64,000 bases of DNA. It comes from Streptomyces sp. NBC_01231 (GTDB lineage Bacteria; Actinomycetota; Actinomycetes; Streptomycetales; Streptomycetaceae). The notes under the pieces are model-generated. The model was not told the origin of the DNA and did not search any database. It saw nothing but the letters and a program-made list of their open reading frames with translations. The stretch covers positions 9,734,001 to 9,798,000 of the forward strand of contig CP108521.1 of NCBI GenBank assembly GCA_035999765.1, in the 5' to 3' direction. The position numbers were made by a program, and so were the translations under genes. Below are positions 53,341-61,602 of the stretch, one piece after another. Positions within the stretch are counted from its first letter, which is position 1, and each line of letters opens with the position of its first letter.

Positions 53341-54747
53341 ATGGACGAAACGTCGGAGTCGGGCACGGCGCGGTGCCCCGGGCCCAGCGTCCAGGACTAC
53401 CTCGACCGGGACAGCCGGCCCGTTCCTCCCGCGCTGAGGTTCGACAACAACGACTACCTCGGCAGCGAGGACATCGACACCACCCGCTTCACCTCCCGCG
53501 AATGGGCCGAGCGCGAGATGCGGCAGGTATGGCGCCGCGTGTGGCAGTTCGCCTGTCTGGAGAGCGAGATCCCCGAGGTCGGTGACCACGAGATCTACGA
53601 GATCGGCGACGACTCACTGATCATCGTGCGCACGGCGCCGGACGAGATCCGCGCCTATGTCAACGCGTGCCTGCACCGCGGCCGCAAACTGCGCACCGGC
53701 GGCGGCAACGTCGGCGAGTTCCGCTGCCCGTTCCACGGTTTCGCCTGGAACCTCGACGGGACCATGCAGACGCCGCCCTGTGCCTGGGACTTCCCCCATG
53801 TCACCCCGGAGAAGTTCGCCCTTCCCGAGGCGAAGGTGGCCACCTGGCGCGGCTTCGTCTTCATCAACATGGACCCCTACGCGGAGTCCTTCGAGAGCTA
53901 CACCGGCAGCTTCGACGAGTACTACATCTGGCCACTCCAGGACCGCTACAAGTCGCTGCACATCGCCAAGGTGCTGCCGTGCAACTGGAAGATCGCCCAG
54001 GACGCGTTCATCGAGTCCTTCCACGTGATCGCCACGCACCCGCAGATGCTGCCCTGGCTCGCCGACGCGAACTCGCAGTACGACGTCATGGCGGACCAGC
54101 CGAACTGGAACCGCATGATCAACATCCAGGGCGCCCCCAGCCCCCACGTGGCCGACTCGGTCACGGAGGAGGACGTACTGGAGACGTTCTACGGCTCGCG
54201 GGCGTTCTACGCGGCGGCCCAGGGCCGCGACCTGGTGATGGAGGAGGGGGACGAGCTGCCCGCCATCCCGCCCGGCGGCACCGCCCGCCAGGTCCTCGCC
54301 GAACGGATGCGCGCACAGCTCGCGGCCACCTCGCACCAGGACTTCTCGCAGACAGCCGACACCGAACTGCTGGACGCCATCAACTATTTGCTGTTCCCCA
54401 ACTTCAACCCCTGGGGCGGCGCGAAGTCCAACATCATCTACCGGTTCAGGCCCAACGGCCTCGACCCCGACTCCTGCACCGCCGAGATCATCTTCATGTC
54501 GGCACCGAAGAAGCCCGGCGAGATGCCGCCCCCGGTCAAGATCCGCTGGGTGCCCGAGGAGATGCTCTTCGCCGATATCCCGGAACTCGGTGTGCTCGGC
54601 CCCGTCTTCGACCAGGACTGCGAGAACCTCCCCTACGTCCAGCAGGGCCTGAAGACGATGCGCAAGCCGGGCATCACCCTGTCCAACTACCAGGAGAGCC
54701 GCATCCGGCACTTCAACCAGACGCTCGACCACTGGATGGACAAGTGA
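53341..54747 (+). CDS. Rieske non-heme iron ring-hydroxylating oxygenase, alpha subunit
   Basis: A 468-residue terminal oxygenase. The Rieske [2Fe-2S] ligands are CLHRG (Cys110, His112) and CPFHG (Cys129, His132). The mononuclear iron site is DAFIESFHVIATH (His228, His233), with an Asp later in the chain. PTxW-type regions are replaced by FPNFNPWGGAKSNI. No beta subunit gene follows. It starts at ATG 53341 with GGAGGAGA upstream. The gene overlaps the ferredoxin gene by 4 nt. Members hydroxylate aromatic, heterocyclic or alicyclic substrates using electrons from a ferredoxin/reductase pair; the substrate is unknown. Confidence 0.92.
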   Translation: MDETSESGTARCPGPSVQDYLDRDSRPVPPALRFDNNDYLGSEDIDTTRFTSREWAEREMRQVWRRVWQFACLESEIPEVGDHEIYEIGDDSLIIVRTAPDEIRAYVNACLHRGRKLRTGGGNVGEFRCPFHGFAWNLDGTMQTPPCAWDFPHVTPEKFALPEAKVATWRGFVFINMDPYAESFESYTGSFDEYYIWPLQDRYKSLHIAKVLPCNWKIAQDAFIESFHVIATHPQMLPWLADANSQYDVMADQPNWNRMINIQGAPSPHVADSVTEEDVLETFYGSRAFYAAAQGRDLVMEEGDELPAIPPGGTARQVLAERMRAQLAATSHQDFSQTADTELLDAINYLLFPNFNPWGGAKSNIIYRFRPNGLDPDSCTAEIIFMSAPKKPGEMPPPVKIRWVPEEMLFADIPELGVLGPVFDQDCENLPYVQQGLKTMRKPGITLSNYQESRIRHFNQTLDHWMDK

Positions 54748-55064
54748 CCGTGACCCACCGGGTCGCGGTCCTGCCCTCCGGCGTCGAGCTGGAGGTGCGC
54801 GACGACGAGGACCTGTTCAGCGCCGCCCAGCGGCTCGGCTACCGCTGGCCCACCGTCTGCGGCGGCAAGGCCACCTGCCGCACCTGTTTCGTGGAGGTCG
54901 AGGAGGGCGCCGAGAACTGTTCCCCCGTGGGCCCGCTGGAGCGCGAGGGCATCGAGGCCCTGCGCAGACCGGTGGACGGCCTGACCCGGCTCGCCTGCCG
55001 GCTCCGGGTCGACGGCCCGGTGACCGTCACCAAACGCGGCGTGCGCCGCAGACCGCAGGAGTGA
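54744..55064 (+). CDS. [2Fe-2S] ferredoxin
   Basis: A 106-residue plant/adrenodoxin-type ferredoxin. The cluster ligands are Cys39, Cys45, Cys48 (pattern CGGKATCRTC) and Cys85 (LACRLRV), giving the CX5CX2C...C spacing. GTG 54744 overlaps the oxygenase TGA (GTGA). It very probably delivers electrons to the preceding Rieske oxygenase. Its reductase is not in the same operon; the PDR-type protein at 40 kb carries its own ferredoxin domain, so either an outside reductase or an unusual relay is needed. Confidence 0.9.
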   Translation: MTVTHRVAVLPSGVELEVRDDEDLFSAAQRLGYRWPTVCGGKATCRTCFVEVEEGAENCSPVGPLEREGIEALRRPVDGLTRLACRLRVDGPVTVTKRGVRRRPQE

Positions 55065-55067
55065 GCC

Positions 55068-55286
55068 GTGAGTGCCAAGCAAGTGACCCATCCGCTGACC
55101 GGGCAGGTGTACCGGCTCACCGAGGACGGGCTGGTGGAGGTGACCGATCCCAAGACCGGGGCACAGGGCATCTTCGACTTCCAGGCCCGCTGGCAGTCCG
55201 GCGAACTGCGGCACGCCGACCTCCAGATGGCCGGCTGGGTGGGCCGCCTCGCCCAGCGGCGCGGCACTCTGCCGCCGGAGGAGTGA
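55068..55286 (+). CDS. Small hypothetical protein of the Rieske operon
   Basis: A 72-residue protein starting at GTG 55068, 3 nt after the ferredoxin stop. It reads HPLTGQVYRLTEDGLVEV, then a segment with IFDFQARWQSGELRHADLQM and a basic/acidic C-terminus. Two short beta hairpins followed by a helix are predicted by eye. No Cys residues, no signal peptide and no known family. Tight spacing suggests it works with the oxygenase or the following oxidoreductase, perhaps as an accessory or assembly factor. Confidence 0.75.
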   Translation: MSAKQVTHPLTGQVYRLTEDGLVEVTDPKTGAQGIFDFQARWQSGELRHADLQMAGWVGRLAQRRGTLPPEE

Positions 55287-55290
55287 GCCG

Positions 55291-56334
55291 GTGTCGCCCC
55301 GCACCACCCGGGTGGTCTGCCTGGTGCGCCGCCCCGAGGGGGAGCCGGCCCTCGGTGACTTCGCCGTCGAGGAACGCCCGCTCCCGCCCCTGAACGAGGG
55401 ACAACTGCTCGTCCGCAACCTCTACATGAGCGTCGACCCGTCGATGCGCGGGCGGCTGGAGAGCACCGAGAAGCACTACACGCACAACTTCACGCCCGGA
55501 TCGCCGCTCGACGGCCGGGCCCTCGGCGTCGTCGAGGAGAGCCGCTGCCCCTCCGTGCCGCCGGGCACGTTCGTACGCCACCAGCTCGGCTGGCGGGAGT
55601 GGGCCGTGCTCGACCCCGCCGACACCGATGCCGCGGGCCGTATCGACCCTGAACTCGCCCCGCTGCCCACATGGTTGGGGCTGCTCGGGCAGACCGGCTT
55701 CACCGCCTACGTCGGGCTCGCGCGGATCGCCGAGGTGCGCCCCGGCGACACCGTCTTCGTGTCGGCGGCGGCCGGGGCCGTGGGCAGCGCCGCCGGACAG
55801 TTCGCCCGGCTGCTGGGCGCGGAGCGCGTCGTCGGGACCGCCGGAGGGCCGGACAAGTGCGCCCTGCTGGTCAAGGAGTTCGGCTACGACGCCGCCGCCG
55901 ACTATCGCGCCGAACCGGTGCGCGACGCCCTGGCCCGGCTGGCGCCAGACGGTGTCGACGTGTACTTCGACAACGTCGGCGGAGAGCAACTCGCCGCCGC
56001 CCTGCACGCGTTGCGGACGGGCGGCCGTATCGCCCTGTGCGGCATGATGTCGCAGTTCGGCGGCGAGCGGCGGTCCGCCGACATCAACCAGCTGATCCAG
56101 GCGGTCCTCAAGCGGCTGACCCTGCGCGGCTTCATCGTCCGCGACCACGACGACCTGCGACCGGAGTTCGAGAGCAGGGTCGCCGACTGGCTGCGATCGG
56201 GCCGCATCACCGCCCGCGAGACGGTGACCGACGGTCTCGACGGCGCGGCTCAGGCACTGCTCGCCCTGCTCGCCGGTGGGAACGTCGGCAAGATGCTGGT
56301 CCGGCTGGCCGAGGACCCGTACAGCCGCGCGTAG
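55291..56334 (+). CDS. NADP-dependent oxidoreductase, zinc-free MDR (PTGR/CurA-like)
   Basis: A 347-residue medium-chain reductase without zinc ligands. LYMSVDPSMRGRLEST is typical of the leukotriene-B4/curcumin reductase branch. VFVSAAAGAVGSAAGQFARL is the cofactor motif, followed by GVDVYFDNVGGEQL and ALCGMMSQFGG. It starts at GTG 55291. It closes the Rieske operon. Such enzymes reduce alpha,beta-unsaturated carbonyl compounds, so ring or side-chain double-bond reduction is a possible step. Confidence 0.87.
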   Translation: MSPRTTRVVCLVRRPEGEPALGDFAVEERPLPPLNEGQLLVRNLYMSVDPSMRGRLESTEKHYTHNFTPGSPLDGRALGVVEESRCPSVPPGTFVRHQLGWREWAVLDPADTDAAGRIDPELAPLPTWLGLLGQTGFTAYVGLARIAEVRPGDTVFVSAAAGAVGSAAGQFARLLGAERVVGTAGGPDKCALLVKEFGYDAAADYRAEPVRDALARLAPDGVDVYFDNVGGEQLAAALHALRTGGRIALCGMMSQFGGERRSADINQLIQAVLKRLTLRGFIVRDHDDLRPEFESRVADWLRSGRITARETVTDGLDGAAQALLALLAGGNVGKMLVRLAEDPYSRA

Positions 56335-56355
56335 TTCAAGGGGCCCGGCACAAGC

Positions 56356-56392
56356 GGGGGCGCCGGCCATGATCTCCGTGGCCGACGCCCCC
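56356..56392. terminator. Terminator hairpin between convergent genes
   Basis: 56356-56369 and 56379-56392 form a 14-bp stem with one mismatch (C63/A85 of this block) and a 9-nt loop. It is followed by TTT on the plus strand. It lies between the MDR gene and the convergent monooxygenase gene. Confidence 0.75.
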
Positions 56393-56425
56393 TTTATGTG
56401 TGATGTGTGTGGCTCGTGCGGACGC

Positions 56426-56752
56426 CTACCGCATGGAACGTGCTCCCGCGACGCTGAAGGTCGCCAGGGAAACGCCCACTCGGGTCAGCCCGGTCGTGGC
56501 CGCGCGGAAGTCCTTGATGTGTGCCGTGGCGAAGTGTTCGTCCAGGGCCTGCTGGGACACCCACCGCTCGTACACCCGGATCCGGCGCTCGTCGGACGGG
56601 TCCGCCGTCATGGCGTAGTCCAGGCAGCCGGGCTCCTGCTCGCGGGTGTGCTTCCCGACCTCGACGAGGTGCCCCAGCATCGTGTCGCGATCCGCGGGCT
56701 CGTAGTCCATCCAGCCGGCGACGATGATTTCCGCTGTGCTTTCCTCTGCCAC
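56426..56752 (-). CDS. ABM-type (putative quinol) monooxygenase family protein
   Basis: A 108-residue ferredoxin-like dimeric protein. IIVAGWMDYEPADRDTMLGH, EPGCLDYAMTAD and VYERWVSQQALDEHFATAH are hallmarks of the antibiotic-biosynthesis-monooxygenase/YgiN family. The His after WVSQQALDEHF is commonly retained. The start at GTG 56750-56752 has AAAGGA 6-7 nt upstream. It follows the PEP-mobile-domain gene on the minus strand. Cofactor-free oxygenation of a hydroquinone-type intermediate is possible. Confidence 0.82.
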   Translation of the reverse strand: MAEESTAEIIVAGWMDYEPADRDTMLGHLVEVGKHTREQEPGCLDYAMTADPSDERRIRVYERWVSQQALDEHFATAHIKDFRAATTGLTRVGVSLATFSVAGARSMR

Positions 56753-56825
56753 GGTGGTCCTTTCACGGTTGTGCCCGCGGGCCCGCCGCCCTCTGTCAGG
56801 AAGAAGCGACGGGCCCGCGGGCCGT

Positions 56826-58562
56826 TCAGATGGCGAGTGCCGCCGGGACGCTGTCCACGGTGACCGTGCCCTTGGTGCCGTCGACCGTGATGACCATGCC
56901 GTCCCGCAGCCGCTGCGTACCGCCCTCGACGGAGATGACGGCGGGAATGCCCAGCTCCCGGCAGACCACGACGGCGTGGCTGTTGAGGGCGCCCACATCC
57001 ACCACCGCGGCTCCGGCGACCAGGAACAGCGGGGTCCAGGCGGCGTCGGTGATCGGCGCCACCAGTACCTCGCCCGGCTCCAGCGCCTCGCACGAGGCAG
57101 GGTCGGTGACCACCCGGACCCTGCCGGTGTAGGTGCCCTGGCTGCCGCCGACGCCCGTCAGGACATCGCTCTCCCCGGCGGCCGCGGCACCTTCCTCGCT
57201 GCGTCGCGGCCATGTGTCGATCTCGGTCTGTGCGTCCGCCGCGATGAAGAAAGGCGGTTCCAGTTCACGCAGACCGGCGTACTCCACGAGCCGTTGGGCG
57301 ATGACGGGGCCGAAGGCGTCCGGGGCGGCGACGTAGTCGTCGAGCTCGGTGTCCAGCAGCATCATCACGTCCTCGGGCGCGGCGAGGAGCCCCGCCTCGA
57401 CCCCGCGGCGGCCCAGCTCCCGTACCGCCATCCGGATCTCGTTGATGACGGACACACAGTTGGCCTTGGTCCGCTCGCGGGCCGGGATCCACACCTGGGA
57501 GGCGTGCATACCGGCGTCGAACATCGGCTGCACGTCCTCCGGGAGCGCGGCCCGGATCTCCGCCGCGATCTCCGTACGGCGCTCCGCAAGACGGCGGTGG
57601 CGCTCGGCCGGGGAGTCGTCGGCGGAGCCGTGCCGGATCCGGTCGACGAGGGCCAGCGCCTGGACCGGCGCCGCCTCCCAGGACAGCGCGTGGATGTCCC
57701 ACTCGTTCGGGCCACGGTCGCCGGAGGCCGCCAGGAATTCGTCGAAGGAGTCACGGAACGCCTTCACGTCTCCGCTCGCCCCGGCGAGCGCCCGCTCGAC
57801 CGCGGCCGGCCCCTGGTCGAACAGCGCGGTGAGCTCGGCCGAGGCCACCACCTGCCGGGACAGCGTCCACAGCCCGGTGGAGGGGGAGGCGGAGTCGACG
57901 TCACCGAGCCCCGCGATGAGGTCGAGCATGGCGCCGGGACGGTCCAGGCTCGCGCACAGCGGTCCGAGGATCGCCGGTCCCACGGAGGCGGGCAGCGACG
58001 ACTCGACATGGCGCTGGAACGTCGTCTCCACCTCGTCGAGGAGCGAGCGGGCGTGCGCCACCAGCTCCGCGTCGGACAGCAGCGCGAGGTCGGGCCGCTC
58101 CCGGCGGACACGGCGCAGCCGCTCCTGGTCGGCGTCGGCCTCGGGGAAGCTGGTCTGTCCCAGCATCCGCTGGACCGTCGCCCCGGCCTTGGCCGTCAGT
58201 TCCCCGTCCTGGTCCTCCGGGTGCGCCACGTACACCGGGGTGTCGGAGCGCTGGCCGACGAAGGCGGTGTCGATCTGGTCGGCGGTCTGCCCCATGCGGA
58301 TACCGAACAGCCGCATGTGCGACAGGTTCAGATAGAAGTAGCCGCCGAACATCCCGACGAAGGGAGGCCTGGGGCCGGCCACCTCCTCCTCGCGGTAGAT
58401 GCCGAAACCGACGAAGCCGTTGCGCCAGCCGTGCAGACCGCGGCCCCACACCAGGGACCAGCCCAGCGGGCTGGCCGGCTCCGGGAGGGTCTCGCCCGCG
58501 TTGGCGCGGGTGTAGTGGGGCAGACGCTCGCTGCGCTGCCAGTCAGTGATCCAGCTCTTCAT
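56826..58562 (-). CDS. PEP-utilising-enzyme-like phosphotransfer protein lacking an ATP-grasp domain
   Basis: A 578-residue protein. The C-terminal 90 residues are the swivelling phosphohistidine domain of PEP synthase/PPDK-type enzymes: GEVLVAPITDAAWTPLF, then GALNSHAVVVCRELGIPAV with the active His about residue 531. The preceding 450 residues form a large helical region (RERTKANCVSVINEIRMAVR) like that of rifampicin-phosphotransferase and phenylphosphate-synthase relatives. No ATP-grasp nucleotide-binding domain is visible. It starts at ATG 58560-58562. Neighbours are an SDR gene (85 nt upstream) and the ABM gene. It may phosphorylate a hydroxyl or phenol using a partner protein encoded elsewhere. 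Confidence 0.8.
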   Translation of the reverse strand: MKSWITDWQRSERLPHYTRANAGETLPEPASPLGWSLVWGRGLHGWRNGFVGFGIYREEEVAGPRPPFVGMFGGYFYLNLSHMRLFGIRMGQTADQIDTAFVGQRSDTPVYVAHPEDQDGELTAKAGATVQRMLGQTSFPEADADQERLRRVRRERPDLALLSDAELVAHARSLLDEVETTFQRHVESSLPASVGPAILGPLCASLDRPGAMLDLIAGLGDVDSASPSTGLWTLSRQVVASAELTALFDQGPAAVERALAGASGDVKAFRDSFDEFLAASGDRGPNEWDIHALSWEAAPVQALALVDRIRHGSADDSPAERHRRLAERRTEIAAEIRAALPEDVQPMFDAGMHASQVWIPARERTKANCVSVINEIRMAVRELGRRGVEAGLLAAPEDVMMLLDTELDDYVAAPDAFGPVIAQRLVEYAGLRELEPPFFIAADAQTEIDTWPRRSEEGAAAAGESDVLTGVGGSQGTYTGRVRVVTDPASCEALEPGEVLVAPITDAAWTPLFLVAGAAVVDVGALNSHAVVVCRELGIPAVISVEGGTQRLRDGMVITVDGTKGTVTVDSVPAALAI

Positions 58563-58647
58563 GCCGAGGCTCTCCCGCTGTCCGTGCCGGTGCTGACGAG
58601 TACGCCCGTCCTGACGACCGCTCCGGTCTCTGCCACCGCGCCGGTCC

Positions 58648-59439
58648 CTACCACTGCGCCGTCCCGCCGTCCACGCTGATCAGCGTGCCCGTGATGCCCG
58701 CGCCGTTGTCGCTCGCGAGCAGTGAGGCGACCGCGGCGACCTGCTCCACGGTGGTGATCTGCTTGGTGGCGGCGTGCTCGGCGAAGCGGCCCAGCCACAC
58801 CTCGTAACTGATGCCCTCGGCCTCGGCCGCGGCCGGGCCGGCGGCCCGCATCAGGTCGGTGTCGACGGCGCCGGGGCAGATGGCGTTGCAGGTGATGCCC
58901 TGGGTGCCGTACTCGAAGGCCGTGGCCTTGGTCAGGCCGTGAATGGCGTGCTTGTTGGTGATGTAGTGGCTGATCGCCGGCTTGTTGGCCTGCTTGCCCT
59001 CGACGGAGGAGATGTTGATGATGCGGCCCCAACCGCCCTCCAGCATCTTCGGCAGCGCCCTGCGGGTGCCGTAGAAGTAGGCGTTGAGGTTCAGGTTGAG
59101 GGCGTCGTGCCAGGCCTCGTCGCTGAGCTGGTGGACGGGCGCGAAGCCCGAGGTGCCGCCGACGTTGTTGACCCAGATGTCGAGCCGTCCGAAGCGCTCC
59201 GCGGCGAAGTCCGCGAGGGCCTCGATGTCCTCCTGGCGGTTGGCGTCGCAGGGGTGGAAGACCGCCCGGTCACCGGCGTCGATCTCCTCCAGGGCCTGCT
59301 TGCCCTTGAGCTCGGAACGGCCGCTGATGACGACCGTGGCTCCCTGGGCCAGGAAGGCCTCGGCGATGGCCCGGCCGATGCTGCGTGTGCTGCCCGTGAT
59401 CACCGCGACACGTCCGTCGAGGCTGCCCGTAGCCACCAT
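58648..59439 (-). CDS. SDR-family oxidoreductase
   Basis: A 263-residue classical short-chain dehydrogenase. VAVITGSTRSIGRAIAEAF is the cofactor motif, DIWVNNVGGTSGF the NNxG strand, the Ser is in IINISSVEG, and the Tyr-Lys pair is in HYITNKHAIHG. CNAICPGAVDTDLMR and GTLISVDGGTAQW are also typical. It starts at ATG 59437-59439 with AGGAG 7 nt upstream. It lies between the second Rieske gene and the PEP-mobile-domain gene and could oxidise the product of that oxygenase. Confidence 0.9.
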   Translation of the reverse strand: MVATGSLDGRVAVITGSTRSIGRAIAEAFLAQGATVVISGRSELKGKQALEEIDAGDRAVFHPCDANRQEDIEALADFAAERFGRLDIWVNNVGGTSGFAPVHQLSDEAWHDALNLNLNAYFYGTRRALPKMLEGGWGRIINISSVEGKQANKPAISHYITNKHAIHGLTKATAFEYGTQGITCNAICPGAVDTDLMRAAGPAAAEAEGISYEVWLGRFAEHAATKQITTVEQVAAVASLLASDNGAGITGTLISVDGGTAQW

Positions 59440-59468
59440 GTTGTTCTCCTGCGTTTCTTGTCGGTCGG

Positions 59469-60743
59469 TCACCTGGTGGCTCTGTCGTTCAGGTCCAGGT
59501 GTTCGTGAACGGTGCGGTGGAAGTGCTGGAGTCCGGGCTCGTTGCGTCCGAAGACGAAGTCGGTCCCGTCGAGGGCCTTGAGCCCCTGCTGGACTCCGTA
59601 GGTGGTCGCGTAGTCCTCGTCGCGGACCACCTCGTAGAACCACTCGCCGAACGTGTCGGCGACGTGGCGCTCCTCCTCGGTGACCGCCGGTTCGCGCAGC
59701 AGGATGATCTGCTGCGTGACCGACTCGGTGGCCGTCCGGGGAAGCACCAGGGAGACGGCGATCTTGTTGCGCCAGCCTCCGGCTATCGCGAGACCGGGGT
59801 AGAGCCAGTAGATGGCTCCGACGCACTCTCCGGGGTCGCGCTGGTCCGGGGGCAGCTCGACCGCCTGCGCGATGGGGCGCAGGGCCGGTGAGATGCGCTG
59901 GTGGGGACCCCAGGTGTCATGGGCCATCATGTTGGAGAGGTTCGTCTCGAACACCGTCTTCGGGTGCAGCGAGGCGAAGTGGTAGGTCTCCAGGTACCCG
60001 TCGAGCGTGACCTTCCAGTTGGGGCTGGTCAGCTCCTTGGTCGAGTAGTGGTGGCACTCCGCGAGGCGCAGCCCCTCGAGGAGCGGCTGCAGGTCACCGA
60101 GCCACTCGTCGAGGTCGGGTTCGGCGGTGGGGTCCAGCGAGACGAAGACGATCCCGGCGCGTTCCCCGGCAGGGAGTCGTACCAGGCTGCGCCCCGCGCG
60201 TGACACGTCGCCGAAGGTCTTCTCCGCGTACACGCCCCGCAGCTCCCCGGCCAGGTCGTACGACCAGGAGTGGTACGGGCAGGTGAGCCGCTTGGACACG
60301 CCGCAGCCGGGCTCAACGATCTTGGCACCGCGGTGCCGGCAGGCGTTGATCATCGCGTGCACGACGCCCTGCCGGTCCCGGGTGATCAGGACCGGAAGAC
60401 CGAGGACGTCCAGCGCCTTGTAGGTGTTCGGCCCGGGCAGCTCGGCCGACATGGCGAGCGGCAGGGGAACGGTGCGGTGGACGGCGTCCGTCTCCCGCTG
60501 CCAGCGGTCGGCGTCGAGGTAGTGGGCGACGGGTTCGGTCCACTGACCGTCGGCCTCGTGCGTCGTGTTGGCCCGGTAGTGCTCCATGACGCGCTCGACG
60601 AGCTCGGCGGCTTCCCGTCGCATCGTCACGGACGCGGGGTCGGTCGACCGGTCCTGGCTGATCCACGAGGAGTATTCCGGTGCCGGGGGTGGCTGACGCT
60701 CGGCGTCGTCCGCCCGGGCCTCCGGTGAACTGGTCTGGACCAC
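59469..60743 (-). CDS. Second Rieske non-heme iron oxygenase alpha subunit
   Basis: A 424-residue oxygenase, distinct from the one at 53 kb. Rieske ligands are CRHRG (Cys135, His137) and CPYHSW (Cys155, His158). The iron site is DGYLETYHFASLHPKT (two His near residues 254 and 259). GTG 60741-60743 is taken as start because GAGGA precedes it; longer N-termini have no similarity. No beta subunit follows. It heads the minus-strand group Rieske, SDR, PEP-mobile protein, ABM protein and is divergent from a VOC protein gene. Confidence 0.9.
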   Translation of the reverse strand: MVQTSSPEARADDAERQPPPAPEYSSWISQDRSTDPASVTMRREAAELVERVMEHYRANTTHEADGQWTEPVAHYLDADRWQRETDAVHRTVPLPLAMSAELPGPNTYKALDVLGLPVLITRDRQGVVHAMINACRHRGAKIVEPGCGVSKRLTCPYHSWSYDLAGELRGVYAEKTFGDVSRAGRSLVRLPAGERAGIVFVSLDPTAEPDLDEWLGDLQPLLEGLRLAECHHYSTKELTSPNWKVTLDGYLETYHFASLHPKTVFETNLSNMMAHDTWGPHQRISPALRPIAQAVELPPDQRDPGECVGAIYWLYPGLAIAGGWRNKIAVSLVLPRTATESVTQQIILLREPAVTEEERHVADTFGEWFYEVVRDEDYATTYGVQQGLKALDGTDFVFGRNEPGLQHFHRTVHEHLDLNDRATR

Positions 60744-60992
60744 GATGTCCTCACAATCCTCCCAGCCGCAAGCTGGTGAAGGGCTTCTGGTAAAGCAGCT
60801 GGGGTGTGAGCGACACGACAACAGGGGTTAGTGTTGTCTGTCAATAGAAAGTGCGGAAGTCGACCCTTCGGTGACCCGCAGGTCACATCGCCTTCGCCGA
60901 GCGCGGAAGCGCCAGGCGTGAGGCGATCTTTCTATTGACCGCCTCCAGTTGCTGACGTGTCATGGCTGCACGCTCGATGTGGAGGTGGTGTG
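60744..60992. promoter_or_regulatory. Divergent promoters sharing an inverted CTTTCTATTGAC motif
   Basis: GTCAATAGAAAG (60840-60851) and its exact reverse complement CTTTCTATTGAC (60928-60939) are 76 bp apart. In each arm the TTGAC forms a probable -35 element: TTGACA for the Rieske gene (minus) and TTGACC, 17 nt before TGTCAT, for the VOC gene (plus). The CTTTCTA part lies just 5' of each -35, so a regulator bound there could act on both promoters. Confidence 0.6.
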
Positions 60993-61496
60993 ATGGCCGA
61001 CGACGGGGCCGCCCCGGTGGTCGAGGCGCGGGCGCACATGACCGCACCGTTCGAGGCGGGTGTCGTCGTGCGTGACCTGGAGCTGATGGAGCGCTTCTAC
61101 CGGGAGGTGCTCGGCTGCTTCGAGGTGCACCGCTCCCGCATCCCGGCGTCCATCGCCACTGCGGCCGGGCTGGGCGGTGAGCTGCTCGTCGTCTGGCTTC
61201 AGGTGCCCTCCGGGGGGCGCGTCAAGCTGATCCTGCCTCAGTCCGTCCCGGTGTCCGCCGAGTCCGTCGTGCCGCTGACGGGGCGCCGGGGCCTGTCGTA
61301 TCTCACCTTCCCCCTGGACGACCTCGATCCGGTCGTGACGGCTCTGGCGGCCCGCGGTGCCTGGCCGCTGTCGGATCCGGTCGTCGTGTGGGCGCGAGGT
61401 CACCGGATCAGCTTCTGGGCGGATCCGGAGGGCAATGTGCTGGAGCTGGTCGACGAGCGCGGTGGTACTGGGGGGCCGGGTCGGTCCGGGGCGTAG
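60993..61496 (+). CDS. VOC-family (glyoxalase/dioxygenase-fold) protein
   Basis: A 167-residue protein with one paired beta-alpha-beta VOC module. GVVVRDLELMERFYREVLGC and FWADPEGNVLELVDERG are the family's first and last elements. Metal-ligand Glu is present near the C-terminus (LELV); the N-terminal His is not obvious. It starts at ATG 60993 with GGAGGTGG upstream. It is divergent from the second Rieske gene and precedes the dehydrogenase genes by about 105 nt. Possible roles are an epimerase, isomerase or ring-cleavage-type step; none is established. Confidence 0.82.
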   Translation: MADDGAAPVVEARAHMTAPFEAGVVVRDLELMERFYREVLGCFEVHRSRIPASIATAAGLGGELLVVWLQVPSGGRVKLILPQSVPVSAESVVPLTGRRGLSYLTFPLDDLDPVVTALAARGAWPLSDPVVVWARGHRISFWADPEGNVLELVDERGGTGGPGRSGA

Positions 61497-61602
61497 TAAT
61501 TAGAGACTGCCTTCAGTAAGGTGGCCAACTGCTGGTTACTGTAGACCGGCACAAGAAAGTCCGATTGCTTGGATCACCTCGCTCGGGGCGAAGGGGCGGA
61601 CG

